From a virus: a DNA stretch of 40,761 bases. The notes under the pieces are model-generated. The model made no database searches. It was not told the DNA's origin and worked only from the letters and a program-made list of their open reading frames with translations. The translations under genes were made by a program, and so were the position numbers. Positions 30,118 to 40,209 of the stretch are shown here, in pieces. The stretch is from IMG/VR virus record IMGVR_UViG_3300027734_000133, positions 1-40,761 of that record; one strand, given 5' to 3'. Each line of letters starts with the position of its first letter. Position 1 is the first letter of the stretch.

Positions 30118-33100
30118 TTAACCTTCCAATTGTCCAGCAAATACGCCGTAGTACATACGGCTAAACGCTGGGTTCTGTGTCATTAGTGTTTCTGCTAGTG
30201 TTACGAGTTCATTACGCATGATAGTTGCATAACCACCCTTTGCTGATAGTTCAGCATAGTTAGATACCTTAACTCGATTAAGTTCCTTTTGGAACTCTAT
30301 GAACTTAGGATAGAATGTAGATATCTCTGTATAGATAGGAGATGTAGTAAATGCTGGGTCGTTAAGTGCTAGACCAACACGTGCAATCTTTTCCTGTGCT
30401 GTTCCAGTAGTGATAGTCTCTGGTGGCTTAGCACCAAATCTAGCATCTAGTTCAGCAATCTTCTGGGTATACCAGTAGTTAGGGAACATTCCAGCAATCT
30501 GGTCTTCTGCAATCTTAGACTTGAGCATTTGATAAATCATGCCTTCTGCCTCAGTTGCTAGTTCAGTTGACGACAATGGACGACGTGCACCAGAAGACTT
30601 CTGCCAGTTATAATACTTAACTGAGTACTCTCCGCCAGGGAAGAACAGTGGGACTACATCTCCAGGAGAGCGAGCAAACTTATCTGCTGCTTGGGGATTA
30701 TTATTTAAGAATGTCCAAGCATCATCAGTACCACGAACATTGCTTGTTGTTCCACCAAGTGCTACTAATATATTTCGAGCACCGTAAGCCTCTGCAAACT
30801 GTGCAACCGACTTGCCATAATCACCAGGATTGTCTTGTGAAATCTTATCCCAGTGCTCATAAAGCATTGTCATAGTCATAAAGTTCATCTTGTTATTAGG
30901 ATTCTTAATCTTTGCAAGAATCTCAGTAGATGGAGTTGCAGGAGAAATACTCTGGAATAGTGCGTTGAGCATTCCAACCTCACGAGAAAGTGATTCAGCA
31001 TCATGGAATAAACGTGTACGGGTAGCATCATCTGCTAATGGGTTGTCTCCATAATCGCCTGTAGAGGCTAGATATGAAGCCCAATCCTTTACACCACGTT
31101 GTACTGTTGCCTGGTCTCCTAAACGGTATAGAACCGCTTTCTTAAGCCATGAAGGTACAACGATATCGCTGATATTCTTTGGCTCGCCAAATGGAGTAAT
31201 TATGTCACGAAGTACTTGATATGTAGGTCCAAATGCTGCTGTCTTACCACTTGCTGTAAATACAAATTGACCAACGGGACCAACTCCAGGAAGAATTGGA
31301 TTGGCTTGACCAAATGCAAGGTTAAGAGACTGTACTGGCGCAGTAATCTGCAGAGCATCACTCATATTGATATTCTTTGCAGCCATAGCACCAAGAACAT
31401 TTCCTACTAGAGGAATCTTAAACTGTTGCTTATCTGAGCCTGGTTCTTTGTAGAAGAAACCCTGATTATCATCGTATGTCATACCAGTGACATCATAGAT
31501 AACATTTGAGTCACGTTGCTGTAGTGCGTTGTATGACTTAGCGAATCTATATGCAGGTACCTTGTTCTCGTTAAAGAGTTGTCCCCATTTATAAATGGTG
31601 TTTGCCTGTGCTTGTGCGAATGGGAATACCAAACGCCATGCATTAGCCCACTGACGCTGCTTTGCAGCATCGTAGAATAAATCCTTTACATAGACAGAAG
31701 CCTCACGTGCAGCCATCTGATGAATGGTCTGCCACTTGCTATTGCCTACATGCTCATAGTTAGGGTTGTCAAGACGCTTCTTGAGTTCCTTTTCCATAAC
31801 ACGAAGTGTTGGATGCTTACGGGCTAGAGTCTTTCCACCAATTCGTACTGGTGCAAGGTTCTTAATAGCAATATTGCTTGCGTACTTAAGGTCTTCTGTG
31901 CTTAACATGTTAGCATAACGACCTACAAAGTCCCAATATGACATCTGGTACTCAGGTCCAAAGTTAAGGCTGCTTTCAAGACGTGTTGAGAACTCAAAGA
32001 ACTTATCAACTAACTTGCTGATTTCCTTTGTATTTCCAAGCATCATAGCCTTTTCGCGCTCTACAAGAACACGTGAGTTTGCCAAGTCCTCTGATGTAAA
32101 GTGCTTATTAAGTTTATCCTTGAAGACCTTCTCAAATATCTTGAGTTCTTCTGTAGACTTGATACCTTGACTCCAAGGAACCATAATCTCCACAGCATTT
32201 CCTGCTGCATCATTAAACTTCGCAGAACCTGTAGCAATCATATCCATAATTAGATGAGACTTAGGACCAGTACCTACTACAGAACGAATCTGTCCAGCAA
32301 GTGTATGTGGTTGTGCATCATCAAAAAAGAAAGTAAAGATATTATCAGGGTTAAGATTTTCCTTAACATTAGGGTTTTCTAGTCCTAAATCCTTCAAGAA
32401 GATAGAACGGATTCCCTCATTCTTATTAAATACACCCAGAATGTAATCTTTGATAACGCTATCTTTGCTATCAAAATTATTAATTAAGTCCTGTACATAC
32501 TTGTACTTAGCAGCATCGTCACCGTTAATCATTAGTTTAGCGATATCAGCATCAAACTTATCGCTTGCAAATCGGTTTAGTGTATATGCAAGTCCAGTAA
32601 AAAAGTCCTCGTGCTGTGCATCTACAGTCACGTAATGTTTCCAGATTTCAGAACGACGGTTAGAGTTGTAGTCAGATACAGATGCACCACGGTGGAATTG
32701 CTTCTGTGCCTCACGTACAGCATCCAGTAACTCACCTTCGGCATCTGCATTCTTAAATGCGTTGCCTTCTAGGTCGGTACCGTAACGTGCAACTCGTGTT
32801 ACTAAACCATTCTTTTTATCTGCATTTGCCATAACCATAGCAATGAATTGCATTGGATGGCTAAATATACTGTTATGTCCTGAGAACATTTGGCGGAACT
32901 GCATTTCTGCAATATTGCGAAGAATGTAAGACATACGGAATACTAACTGTGCTGTACGCCATACATCACCAAGTTCTTCAACAAGAACTTTTCCAGCCTT
33001 TGCTGTGCCATAAGCCTTATTGAGTGTATAGTTGTTAAGAGCCTTAACTACTTCACGGCTATCTGGTAGGCGTACTACATCCTGTAGTAACTGGAACTCA

Positions 33101-35907
33101 TGAATGCCGCCACCCAAGGCTACTGTTTGGTCACCAGCAAGAATAACTGTTGGGACCTCATCATAGCCAAGTTTATTAACGCTATAAGCAGTTAGGTCTT
33201 TAGCCTCTTTAGAACCGCTAATCTTGATAATTTTAGCAAGTTCATCACGACTTGCAGCATCTAAACCTAGTCGAGTGGTAGCAACATCAACAACCTCAGA
33301 CATTGCATCTTCAATAATCTTTGCGCGTTCCTGGTTACCAGTAGATGCAAACAACTTACGGATAGTGCCATTGATAAGTTCTTCTTGGCCACGACCACCT
33401 AAAGCAGTTTTAATCTGAGCAGAACTAAACCAGTCTTCTACACCATTAGTAAGCCCTGTTAAATCACCTAGATTGTAGACTGCGCTACGTACATAATAAC
33501 GGCTATAACTACGTTCAATTGTTTCAGCCCACTTAACTGGAATGAGACTTACTGGGTCAACTAACTTAGCAACTGGATTTCCTACTAAATTACCTACCTC
33601 GGCACGAAGTGAGAATGACTTAAAGATACGTGGGTCAGTTGTTTCCTGTCCCATATGCTCTAGGAATATACGATATACATCATCTGATGTATTAGCATCT
33701 GTTAGAGCAACAACCATATCAGCGTCTAAACGCTTACCAAAGAAGTTACGCACACGTGCTGGGTCTGTTTCTGCTGCAACTACTTCTGCAATCTCAGCAA
33801 AACGACGGCCTAGCATGTACTGTAGAACCTTCTTAAAGTCTGTTCCTAGTTCGCCACCGTAGTTCTCTGTAAGACCTACCTGTGCACGTACATACTCTGC
33901 AAGAGAATCACCTTGACCTGTTGGCAGGTCTAGTATCTTACCTAGACCCTGATAGTCTGGGTCATTAACAATATTCTTAAGAAGTTCTGGGTCATTGTCT
34001 GCAAGTTCACGAAGTAAATCGATATCTTTTGCACGCTGGTCTGCTTCTGCTTGAGCCTTTGCAGCCTTCTCTAACTTCTGATTAGTCTTAGCAATGGCAT
34101 CTTCTGTACCCTTAATTGACTCCATAAACTTGGCAATATTAGGTCCAAGGTTAGTTGGGTCAGCAAACTCTGCTAGTGCATTACCAATTTCAGCCTTATT
34201 GGCAGCAAGGAAATCCATAGTATTGGTGATTACAATTCCACCAGTTTCACCATAGATAGAACGAATATTTGAGAATCCATCTACTTGCCAGATTTGCTGG
34301 ATTGCATCAGATACTTTTTGAGTAACTTCTGGATTCTTAAGCGCAACTGTCTTAGCAATAAGTGAACCTAGTGTCTCTGCATTCTCTGAGAACAAAAGAG
34401 AACCTACAGGACCGCCAAGTTCCTGACTATCTGCCTTCATAGCCTGCCATAGAGTGTCAAATGCTTGACGAACCTCTGGAGTCTGCGTGAAGTCATTAGA
34501 TAAATCATCAAATTGCTGCATGAGCATAGTGCGTCTTGCTGACTCTGCTTGCTTTACTGGGCCAGAAGCGCCAGCAAAGTCATCTGCAAGGTCAAGAAGA
34601 ACTGGTTTCTTACCATTATCAAGAGCAGTAACGATGTATTCATCTAAATCGTGTGCGCCAACAGAGATTTTTCCTGGTAATGGAATTTCATCCATGATGA
34701 TATACCCATCAAAGAAACCACCAGTGTTCTTAGCATCAGCAGAAAGACGGTCAACAGCCTTTACAAGTTCGCCAGTTTGTATCTTTTCATTGCCAAGAAT
34801 CCATCGTGAAATGTTTTCCGTAGATAAAACCTCATTAGCAAATGTATCTGTATCAGCATTCTTGAATACATTTCTTTCGGTATTAAGAATTGTATCAGCA
34901 ACTCTAGCAATTGCTTTAGTCTTAACTGTTTCAAGACGTTGCAATTCCTGTTGTTCTTTAAGAAATCTATTAGATGTACGAGTCTTAAGGCCTTGATTAA
35001 TACTTGCTTGTCCATCTGCAAAGCCTTTAAGTTCTTTTGTAATCTCTGCATTCGCAGCAAGTTTTCCATCTTGTGTAAGTCCCTTAGTAAGAGCCTTCAT
35101 CTCGGAAAGTTTTTTACCTCCACCAACAATCTTAGAGACAGCACCTGGTCCAAGCCATGTTGAAGGGTCTGCAGCAAGGTTAAGCGTGGCATCAACGATA
35201 CCTGACATTACACGATAGGCGGTTGTATTAGGGCTAGCACCTAAAGACTTAGCAGACCAACGACCAATAGTAAATGATTCGCCAGCAATCTTGCCGTAAG
35301 CAGACATTGCCTTTGCTTGGTCTTTGCCAACACGTGATTCAGGAGCAATAAAGAATCCTGCACCTGTATCTACGCCAGGCTTTCCGCCAAGAACATCTTT
35401 AATTAAAGAACCAAACTGAGTATTACTTCCACCTAGTGTTGCAAGGTCTTTTAAAAATAAACTTGGGTCTTTTTCTGCGGCAATATCACGTGTAAGTGTA
35501 GTGCCAAAGTCATAAGGCATACGTAACAGAGCAAATCCTGCACGAGATACACCCTTAAATGGGTCATAAATCTTATTTGCAAATGTATCCATAACAGAAC
35601 CAACAAGACCACGGTCCTTTTTAACTGTAGATTTAATTTTATCTACATTCATTAAGTCTTGTTTAAGTTGTGAGATACCATCTAAAGATGCAATCTTACC
35701 AATACCAGGAGTGCTTGCTGTCAAACCCTGATTGACCATAGACATTACTAGGTCTTTGCTGATATTTGGGTACTTCGCAGTAATAGAATAAAAATTTGTA
35801 TAGTTTTGAGGCGACAAGTTAGCCATCGCTGCATTAATCGAGCGTTTTTTAGCATCATTAATGCTTTGCTGCGACCAAATAGTAGTAGGTGCGTTTGGAT
35901 TAGCCAC
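30118..35907 (-). CDS. Giant internal virion or ejection protein (1929 residues)
   Basis: This is the largest gene in the window. The N-terminus (about 95-130, with MDTFANKIYDPFKGVSRAGFALLRMPYDF) resembles structured virion proteins that enter the cell with DNA. The body is almost all helix, with a coiled-coil near 600-640 (KTNQKLEKAAKAQAEADQRAK). I saw no polymerase, nuclease or lysozyme motif. The lack of a tape measure or long-tail genes, and its position after portal, favour a channel-forming ejection protein of a podovirus-like virion. This is inference. Confidence 0.65.
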   Translation of the reverse strand: MANPNAPTTIWSQQSINDAKKRSINAAMANLSPQNYTNFYSITAKYPNISKDLVMSMVNQGLTASTPGIGKIASLDGISQLKQDLMNVDKIKSTVKKDRGLVGSVMDTFANKIYDPFKGVSRAGFALLRMPYDFGTTLTRDIAAEKDPSLFLKDLATLGGSNTQFGSLIKDVLGGKPGVDTGAGFFIAPESRVGKDQAKAMSAYGKIAGESFTIGRWSAKSLGASPNTTAYRVMSGIVDATLNLAADPSTWLGPGAVSKIVGGGKKLSEMKALTKGLTQDGKLAANAEITKELKGFADGQASINQGLKTRTSNRFLKEQQELQRLETVKTKAIARVADTILNTERNVFKNADTDTFANEVLSTENISRWILGNEKIQTGELVKAVDRLSADAKNTGGFFDGYIIMDEIPLPGKISVGAHDLDEYIVTALDNGKKPVLLDLADDFAGASGPVKQAESARRTMLMQQFDDLSNDFTQTPEVRQAFDTLWQAMKADSQELGGPVGSLLFSENAETLGSLIAKTVALKNPEVTQKVSDAIQQIWQVDGFSNIRSIYGETGGIVITNTMDFLAANKAEIGNALAEFADPTNLGPNIAKFMESIKGTEDAIAKTNQKLEKAAKAQAEADQRAKDIDLLRELADNDPELLKNIVNDPDYQGLGKILDLPTGQGDSLAEYVRAQVGLTENYGGELGTDFKKVLQYMLGRRFAEIAEVVAAETDPARVRNFFGKRLDADMVVALTDANTSDDVYRIFLEHMGQETTDPRIFKSFSLRAEVGNLVGNPVAKLVDPVSLIPVKWAETIERSYSRYYVRSAVYNLGDLTGLTNGVEDWFSSAQIKTALGGRGQEELINGTIRKLFASTGNQERAKIIEDAMSEVVDVATTRLGLDAASRDELAKIIKISGSKEAKDLTAYSVNKLGYDEVPTVILAGDQTVALGGGIHEFQLLQDVVRLPDSREVVKALNNYTLNKAYGTAKAGKVLVEELGDVWRTAQLVFRMSYILRNIAEMQFRQMFSGHNSIFSHPMQFIAMVMANADKKNGLVTRVARYGTDLEGNAFKNADAEGELLDAVREAQKQFHRGASVSDYNSNRRSEIWKHYVTVDAQHEDFFTGLAYTLNRFASDKFDADIAKLMINGDDAAKYKYVQDLINNFDSKDSVIKDYILGVFNKNEGIRSIFLKDLGLENPNVKENLNPDNIFTFFFDDAQPHTLAGQIRSVVGTGPKSHLIMDMIATGSAKFNDAAGNAVEIMVPWSQGIKSTEELKIFEKVFKDKLNKHFTSEDLANSRVLVEREKAMMLGNTKEISKLVDKFFEFSTRLESSLNFGPEYQMSYWDFVGRYANMLSTEDLKYASNIAIKNLAPVRIGGKTLARKHPTLRVMEKELKKRLDNPNYEHVGNSKWQTIHQMAAREASVYVKDLFYDAAKQRQWANAWRLVFPFAQAQANTIYKWGQLFNENKVPAYRFAKSYNALQQRDSNVIYDVTGMTYDDNQGFFYKEPGSDKQQFKIPLVGNVLGAMAAKNINMSDALQITAPVQSLNLAFGQANPILPGVGPVGQFVFTASGKTAAFGPTYQVLRDIITPFGEPKNISDIVVPSWLKKAVLYRLGDQATVQRGVKDWASYLASTGDYGDNPLADDATRTRLFHDAESLSREVGMLNALFQSISPATPSTEILAKIKNPNNKMNFMTMTMLYEHWDKISQDNPGDYGKSVAQFAEAYGARNILVALGGTTSNVRGTDDAWTFLNNNPQAADKFARSPGDVVPLFFPGGEYSVKYYNWQKSSGARRPLSSTELATEAEGMIYQMLKSKIAEDQIAGMFPNYWYTQKIAELDARFGAKPPETITTGTAQEKIARVGLALNDPAFTTSPIYTEISTFYPKFIEFQKELNRVKVSNYAELSAKGGYATIMRNELVTLAETLMTQNPAFSRMYYGVFAGQLEG

Positions 35908-36344
35908 TATCTACCTTCTTCGTTAAATGCTTCGACCATTCGACGTAGTTGTGGGGTAGGGTTAGCCATATACATAGCACGTAGAAGTACAGAAGTCTGG
36001 TCAATTGCATCTACAGGAGTCTGAAGTACTTCAGCACCAGCACCAGGACCACCAGGTGCACCTTGTGATAGTGGTACTCCTTGACTACCTGGAGCAAAAA
36101 CACTTGAATCTGGAAGTTGAGATGGGCTAAAAGACTGACCTTGTGCCTGAGGAGATACCAATCCAGCAGTAGGTGCATTTGTAGGTGCGCCACCAGCAAG
36201 ACTTGTTAAGTTAGCACGCTCACCATAGAAACCACCAGCAGCATTTTGCATCTTTGCTTCGCGTTGAATTTTAGATACACGTGCTGAGACATTGTTATCA
36301 GTGCGCTTTGAACCTGCACCAACTCCAGAAACTACTTCGGCCAT
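35907..36344 (-). CDS. Small Pro/Gly/Ser-rich hypothetical virion protein
   Basis: The protein has 145 residues. A helical N-terminus (KRTDNNVSARVSKIQREAKMQ) precedes a disordered Gly/Pro/Ser/Gln stretch (about 45-105) and a C-terminal helix (TPQLRRMVEAFNEEGR). It overlaps the start of the giant gene by one base. It may be a linker or chaperone of head assembly. No family is recognised. Confidence 0.65.
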   Translation of the reverse strand: MAEVVSGVGAGSKRTDNNVSARVSKIQREAKMQNAAGGFYGERANLTSLAGGAPTNAPTAGLVSPQAQGQSFSPSQLPDSSVFAPGSQGVPLSQGAPGGPGAGAEVLQTPVDAIDQTSVLLRAMYMANPTPQLRRMVEAFNEEGR

Positions 36345-36562
36345 TAGTCCTCATCCTCATCCATGTATTTTCTAACATCATCTATTGTTGGTGCTGAAAC
36401 CATCCATTCAGGACGCATCTCTTTTGCAGATAAAATCCATAATGCATTATCAACTGTAAATCCCGCTTTACGCAAAGACTTATAAAACTCGTGTAGTTCA
36501 ATGGCATACTGGTCTAGTTTCGAGTAGTCCTCATCAACTACCTTCTTCTTTCTTGTAGCCAT
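36344..36562 (-). CDS. Small hypothetical protein after the portal gene
   Basis: The protein has 72 residues. A basic start (ATRKKKVVDEDY) is followed by helices (YAIELHEFYKSLRKAGFTVDNALW in outline) and an acidic end (YMDEDED). Short proteins of this kind often stand next to portal genes in actinophages. Its function is unknown. It starts one base after the portal stop. Confidence 0.6.
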   Translation of the reverse strand: MATRKKKVVDEDYSKLDQYAIELHEFYKSLRKAGFTVDNALWILSAKEMRPEWMVSAPTIDDVRKYMDEDED

Positions 36563-36563
36563 T

Positions 36564-38306
36564 TTATCCTCCGAGTCCTGCTAACATTGTTGCTAAGTCC
36601 ATTGGTGCTTGTGGTTGTTGAGGGGCTCCACCAGAAGGTTGTCCAGGAGTTGCTGGGGACGGGGGCGCATTCTCAACTGGGCCTTGTGTGCCTGGTGGAG
36701 CCATCTCTGGCTGAGTTGGTTGTTGAGGTGTTTCCACCTTAAACACTGCCAACGCAGCAGCCTCGATACTGTCCCCTTTGCGACGACGTTCAATAACGTC
36801 GGCAATATTCTGAATTAACTTAGATGGGTCTTGTCCTTGGCCAACCATTGCTGGAATAGCCTGCGCACTTGCAGTAATTGCTGCAGTAAGGTTCTCACGC
36901 ATTTTTTCAATCTCAATACGCTGTTCTTCCATAGAAACATTTACGCTCCATGGTAACTCACGACGAATGAAATCCTTAGATACTAAATCTGCACCCAATG
37001 CTTGAAGAGAGAAAATCAGAGCGCGAGATGGGTCAAGTCCTGCCATCAAGCCGTAGCGTACTTCAACAGAAGAATCGCCCTTGATGTCCTTGCTTGGCAT
37101 GTACTTTAACTCGTACGGTGTACCCTGTGCGACACCTCTGACACTCTTTTCTTGATTGAATAGGACTTCATCCATTTCAAAACATAACTTGATAACATCT
37201 TCCAACACCTCAGCAAGGACTGTTTGACCAGCCTTAATCTGAGAGTCGAAAGCACCAAGTAATGCTTGGACACCTTGACCAGTAATAATACTTGCGTCAA
37301 TGTTTCCAGTTCTACCCTCAGGATATCGAGCACCAATTCTTAGTTCTGATTGGAGTGCTGCTTGCTCCTGGAAAGTAGCCGCGGGAATATCCAAACGGAC
37401 ACGCCCGACACCTTGTGGTTGATTTGTGCGAATAATCGCATCAGGTCCCATAGGAAGGTCAATAACGTCATCAGGTACAACCATTGGAGCCTGAATAGAT
37501 TTTTCTGCTGCTTCCATAGCAAGGTTTGCAAAACGAGCACGTGCAAGTTGTACGAATAGAACATCGTCAAACTGTCCACGTGGTTGTCCATCAATAGAAG
37601 GACGTTCTGCAACCAAGACTGTCATCTTGCCCATTGGGTTCTTGGCAGATGATAAAACTAAATCCTTACGTGAAGGAATATAAAGAACAATGCTGTTCTT
37701 ATCCATGTAGCGGATAATTTCAACTTCTTGATTAAGATTCTGGTCATAACCAAACTGACCAAGGATTGCATTAGCATTCTCTGGGAACTCATTTGTTAGT
37801 TCACCAATAGTCTTATTGTAACGCTTAGCATATGCAACAAGACGCCCAAAACGGTCACGCTCATAGTAGACGCCAGTTGGGTCTTCTACGCGGATACGAG
37901 GTAGTTTACTGTCCCAGTCTGCCTCAACGTGAATAGGTAAGAAACCATAGGAGAAGTACTGGTCTGAACCTGGGTACATCTGAGTCTGTAGGCGTGAACT
38001 ATAAACATAATTGTTAGCAATCATGCCACGCTTATCAGCAAACTGACGAGCACGGTCAGATGTTACGTTTGTAGTTGAGCAGTTAATTGATGGCAGTGGT
38101 GCTAAAACCTCAGCCAAGTCATGTGCTGCAACGTCAACAAAGTTGGCAACCATAGCATGAGGCATTCCCTCAGGGAACATATCAGGGAAGATGTCTACCA
38201 TTCTGCCCTTGCGCACAAGAAGAATGTTAGCCATGTTGTTATCGCGGTCTACAGCGCGATGCTTCATAGCCTCCACGCGACGCGCGATAAGTTTAATGTC
38301 TGCCAT
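36564..38306 (-). CDS. Portal protein
   Basis: The protein has 580 residues. The ATG at 38306 has AGGATAACA upstream. Features are an N-terminal helix, PDMFPEGMPHAMVANFVDVAAHDLAEVLAPLP (in outline), a central region with RIRVEDPTGVYYERDRFGRLVAYAKRY, and long helices after 300 with INCS-type strands. A Pro/Gln-rich C-terminus ends it (GTQGPVENAPPSPATPG). Length, order after the terminase and the internal pattern match the portals of short-tailed phages. It forms the ring through which DNA enters and leaves. Confidence 0.85.
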   Translation of the reverse strand: MADIKLIARRVEAMKHRAVDRDNNMANILLVRKGRMVDIFPDMFPEGMPHAMVANFVDVAAHDLAEVLAPLPSINCSTTNVTSDRARQFADKRGMIANNYVYSSRLQTQMYPGSDQYFSYGFLPIHVEADWDSKLPRIRVEDPTGVYYERDRFGRLVAYAKRYNKTIGELTNEFPENANAILGQFGYDQNLNQEVEIIRYMDKNSIVLYIPSRKDLVLSSAKNPMGKMTVLVAERPSIDGQPRGQFDDVLFVQLARARFANLAMEAAEKSIQAPMVVPDDVIDLPMGPDAIIRTNQPQGVGRVRLDIPAATFQEQAALQSELRIGARYPEGRTGNIDASIITGQGVQALLGAFDSQIKAGQTVLAEVLEDVIKLCFEMDEVLFNQEKSVRGVAQGTPYELKYMPSKDIKGDSSVEVRYGLMAGLDPSRALIFSLQALGADLVSKDFIRRELPWSVNVSMEEQRIEIEKMRENLTAAITASAQAIPAMVGQGQDPSKLIQNIADVIERRRKGDSIEAAALAVFKVETPQQPTQPEMAPPGTQGPVENAPPSPATPGQPSGGAPQQPQAPMDLATMLAGLGG

Positions 38307-38313
38307 TGTTATC

Positions 38314-40185
38314 CTATTCGTATTCGCCAAATTCATAATCGTTAACGTTCATAACGTAACGAGTATCTTGCTGACGTTTAGTTGCCCATTTATTTGGGAT
38401 GTGACTTTGATTGATTTTTGAACTACCGATTACTTCTTTTGCTCGCAGTTCACAGAACCACAAAGCCATTACACAGTCCGTCTTACCCTTGGTATCAGGC
38501 TTCCATGTAATCAACTGTTGGATAAGAGCCTTAATACCTTCTGAACCTTCTTGAGACGGCATCTCAATTAGGTTATCATTGTTGTATTGCTGACCACGCA
38601 TAGTGCCAAACAGTCCAGACATGGCAGCAACACCGAAAGAAGTGTCCCATTTGTTCTTGCCAGTAAACTGACTAGAGAACTTCACACCATTGGATGCTAA
38701 GAACTGACGTAAGTCATCATCTAAAGCATATGCCTTCTGGTGGGCATTGATTTCAATTCTAATCTCATGCGGTCTATACTTGGCAACCCAGTTCTCAATC
38801 AGCCTCTGAATCTTCTGAGGAGTTGGGTCTTGCATGTTTTCAACATCTAAGATGTAACGCTTGCGTGTCTGGCGGTCTACAGTCATAGCAACTGCTGCTG
38901 TATTACCAGTCATAGCAGGGTCAAGACCAATAATGGTATACCAGTGCCCTTGTTGTTCAGGGTGTCCTGGATTACCTGGCTTTAAAGGTCCGCGTTTGCG
39001 CATCCTGTTGATTGCATTTTGGACACACGCAGGGGGAAAGATTGAGTCTTCCTGGACGTCTTGCTGTTGATAAACAAGTGCCCAAGCAGAAGGAGAGACT
39101 TCTGAACGTCTACGAAACAGTGCTGGCCCGTTCCATTTAGGATAAAGGCCGTTCTCATCTGGAACGATATCTTCATCTGACCCCTCCCAAGGTATGTTAG
39201 AGTTCGGCCAGAGTGTAACCCACTTCTCAGGGTTATCATCAAACTCTAGCACCGCTGGCATTGACATATAGGTGAACGGGGTTTTCCCACCAGTCCAATG
39301 GTCAGGGTTACGAATCTCGCGATATAAATCATTTGAGGCAATACGGGTACCTACGATAAGCAGTTTGCCGTTATCACCAAGTCGAGTTACTACATCTCGC
39401 TGGAGCCAGAGGAGTTGTTTCTCCCACTCATGCGCGTTTGAAGTCGTAACAACGTCATCCAAGATGATGAGGTTGGAACGGGCGCCAGTAATCTGGCCAC
39501 CAACTCCGAGTGCTTGCACTGTCGGGTCCTTCTCGGTAGAATCGCGAGAAAGGTAAATCCTATCAGCCTTCCAAGTATCCGCATCTTCTTTCCATCCGCC
39601 AGATGAGCCATAGACAGATTGCATCTTGGCCCAGCGTTCATGAGACAGACGCTGCTTGATAGAGTACAGATACTCCTTGGCACGCTCCTGAGTCTTGGAT
39701 ACGATAGTAATCTTGATGTTGGGGTCCATGGCAATACGATAGACACAGTAGTTGACCGTGATAACGGTAGACTTTGCATGCTCAGGGGGTACGTTTAGAA
39801 GCAAACGTTTCGGGCTGGCTGGCTCATAGACCATACTGCTATGCATGTAACTTGGCTCACGTGCCTCAAGGATATCAATCCAGGAGCGGTGATGGGGGAA
39901 GATAGGGCTATCTAGGAACTCCTTTGAGAACTCCTCAAAACCTATCTTGTACTTGGCATCGCCAGTGACAATACTCAGGGTTTTCTCACCCTCAGTACGG
40001 GCCTTGTCAAGGGCCTTCATGAACTGCTCGTCCTTGCGCCAGTCCTTCATGACATCTGGCTTGCGGTCAGCCCTTGCAATTGCGTCCTGTAAATCAAGAC
40101 CTTGCTTGACAAATTCTAGTACTTTGGCCTTTGCCTCGCGTAGTGCCACCACATTGTGATGTTCCTTGCCACCCTTGGCAGCCAT
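38314..40185 (-). CDS. Terminase large subunit with N-terminal helix-turn-helix-like segment
   Basis: The protein has 623 residues. Walker A is VPPEHAKST (132-140), Walker B LIILDD (239-244), and the C-terminal nuclease carries GLDPAMTG (D422) and RIEINAH (E478). Together they give the ATPase and nuclease of a packaging motor. The first ~65 residues (VLEFVKQGLDLQDAIARADRKPDVMKDWRKDEQF in outline) resemble a helix-turn-helix that might recognise DNA. No separate small terminase was found. AGGGAG precedes the ATG. Confidence 0.93.
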   Translation of the reverse strand: MAAKGGKEHHNVVALREAKAKVLEFVKQGLDLQDAIARADRKPDVMKDWRKDEQFMKALDKARTEGEKTLSIVTGDAKYKIGFEEFSKEFLDSPIFPHHRSWIDILEAREPSYMHSSMVYEPASPKRLLLNVPPEHAKSTVITVNYCVYRIAMDPNIKITIVSKTQERAKEYLYSIKQRLSHERWAKMQSVYGSSGGWKEDADTWKADRIYLSRDSTEKDPTVQALGVGGQITGARSNLIILDDVVTTSNAHEWEKQLLWLQRDVVTRLGDNGKLLIVGTRIASNDLYREIRNPDHWTGGKTPFTYMSMPAVLEFDDNPEKWVTLWPNSNIPWEGSDEDIVPDENGLYPKWNGPALFRRRSEVSPSAWALVYQQQDVQEDSIFPPACVQNAINRMRKRGPLKPGNPGHPEQQGHWYTIIGLDPAMTGNTAAVAMTVDRQTRKRYILDVENMQDPTPQKIQRLIENWVAKYRPHEIRIEINAHQKAYALDDDLRQFLASNGVKFSSQFTGKNKWDTSFGVAAMSGLFGTMRGQQYNNDNLIEMPSQEGSEGIKALIQQLITWKPDTKGKTDCVMALWFCELRAKEVIGSSKINQSHIPNKWATKRQQDTRYVMNVNDYEFGEYE

Positions 40186-40203
40186 AATAACTCCCTCTAT
40201 ATA
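40175..40203 (+). promoter_or_regulatory. Candidate rightward promoter overlapping the terminase start
   Basis: TTGGCA (40175-40180) and TATATA (40198-40203) are 17 bases apart. They would drive plus-strand transcription away from the terminase gene into the 40.2-40.73 kb hairpin region. The boxes match 5 and 4 of 6 consensus bases. It is not proven. Confidence 0.4.
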
Positions 40204-40209
40204 TCCCCT

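Noticed and set aside
30118-35907. Tape measure protein
   Set aside because: The gene sits next to the portal rather than after tail genes, and no tail assembly chaperone or major tail protein is found.
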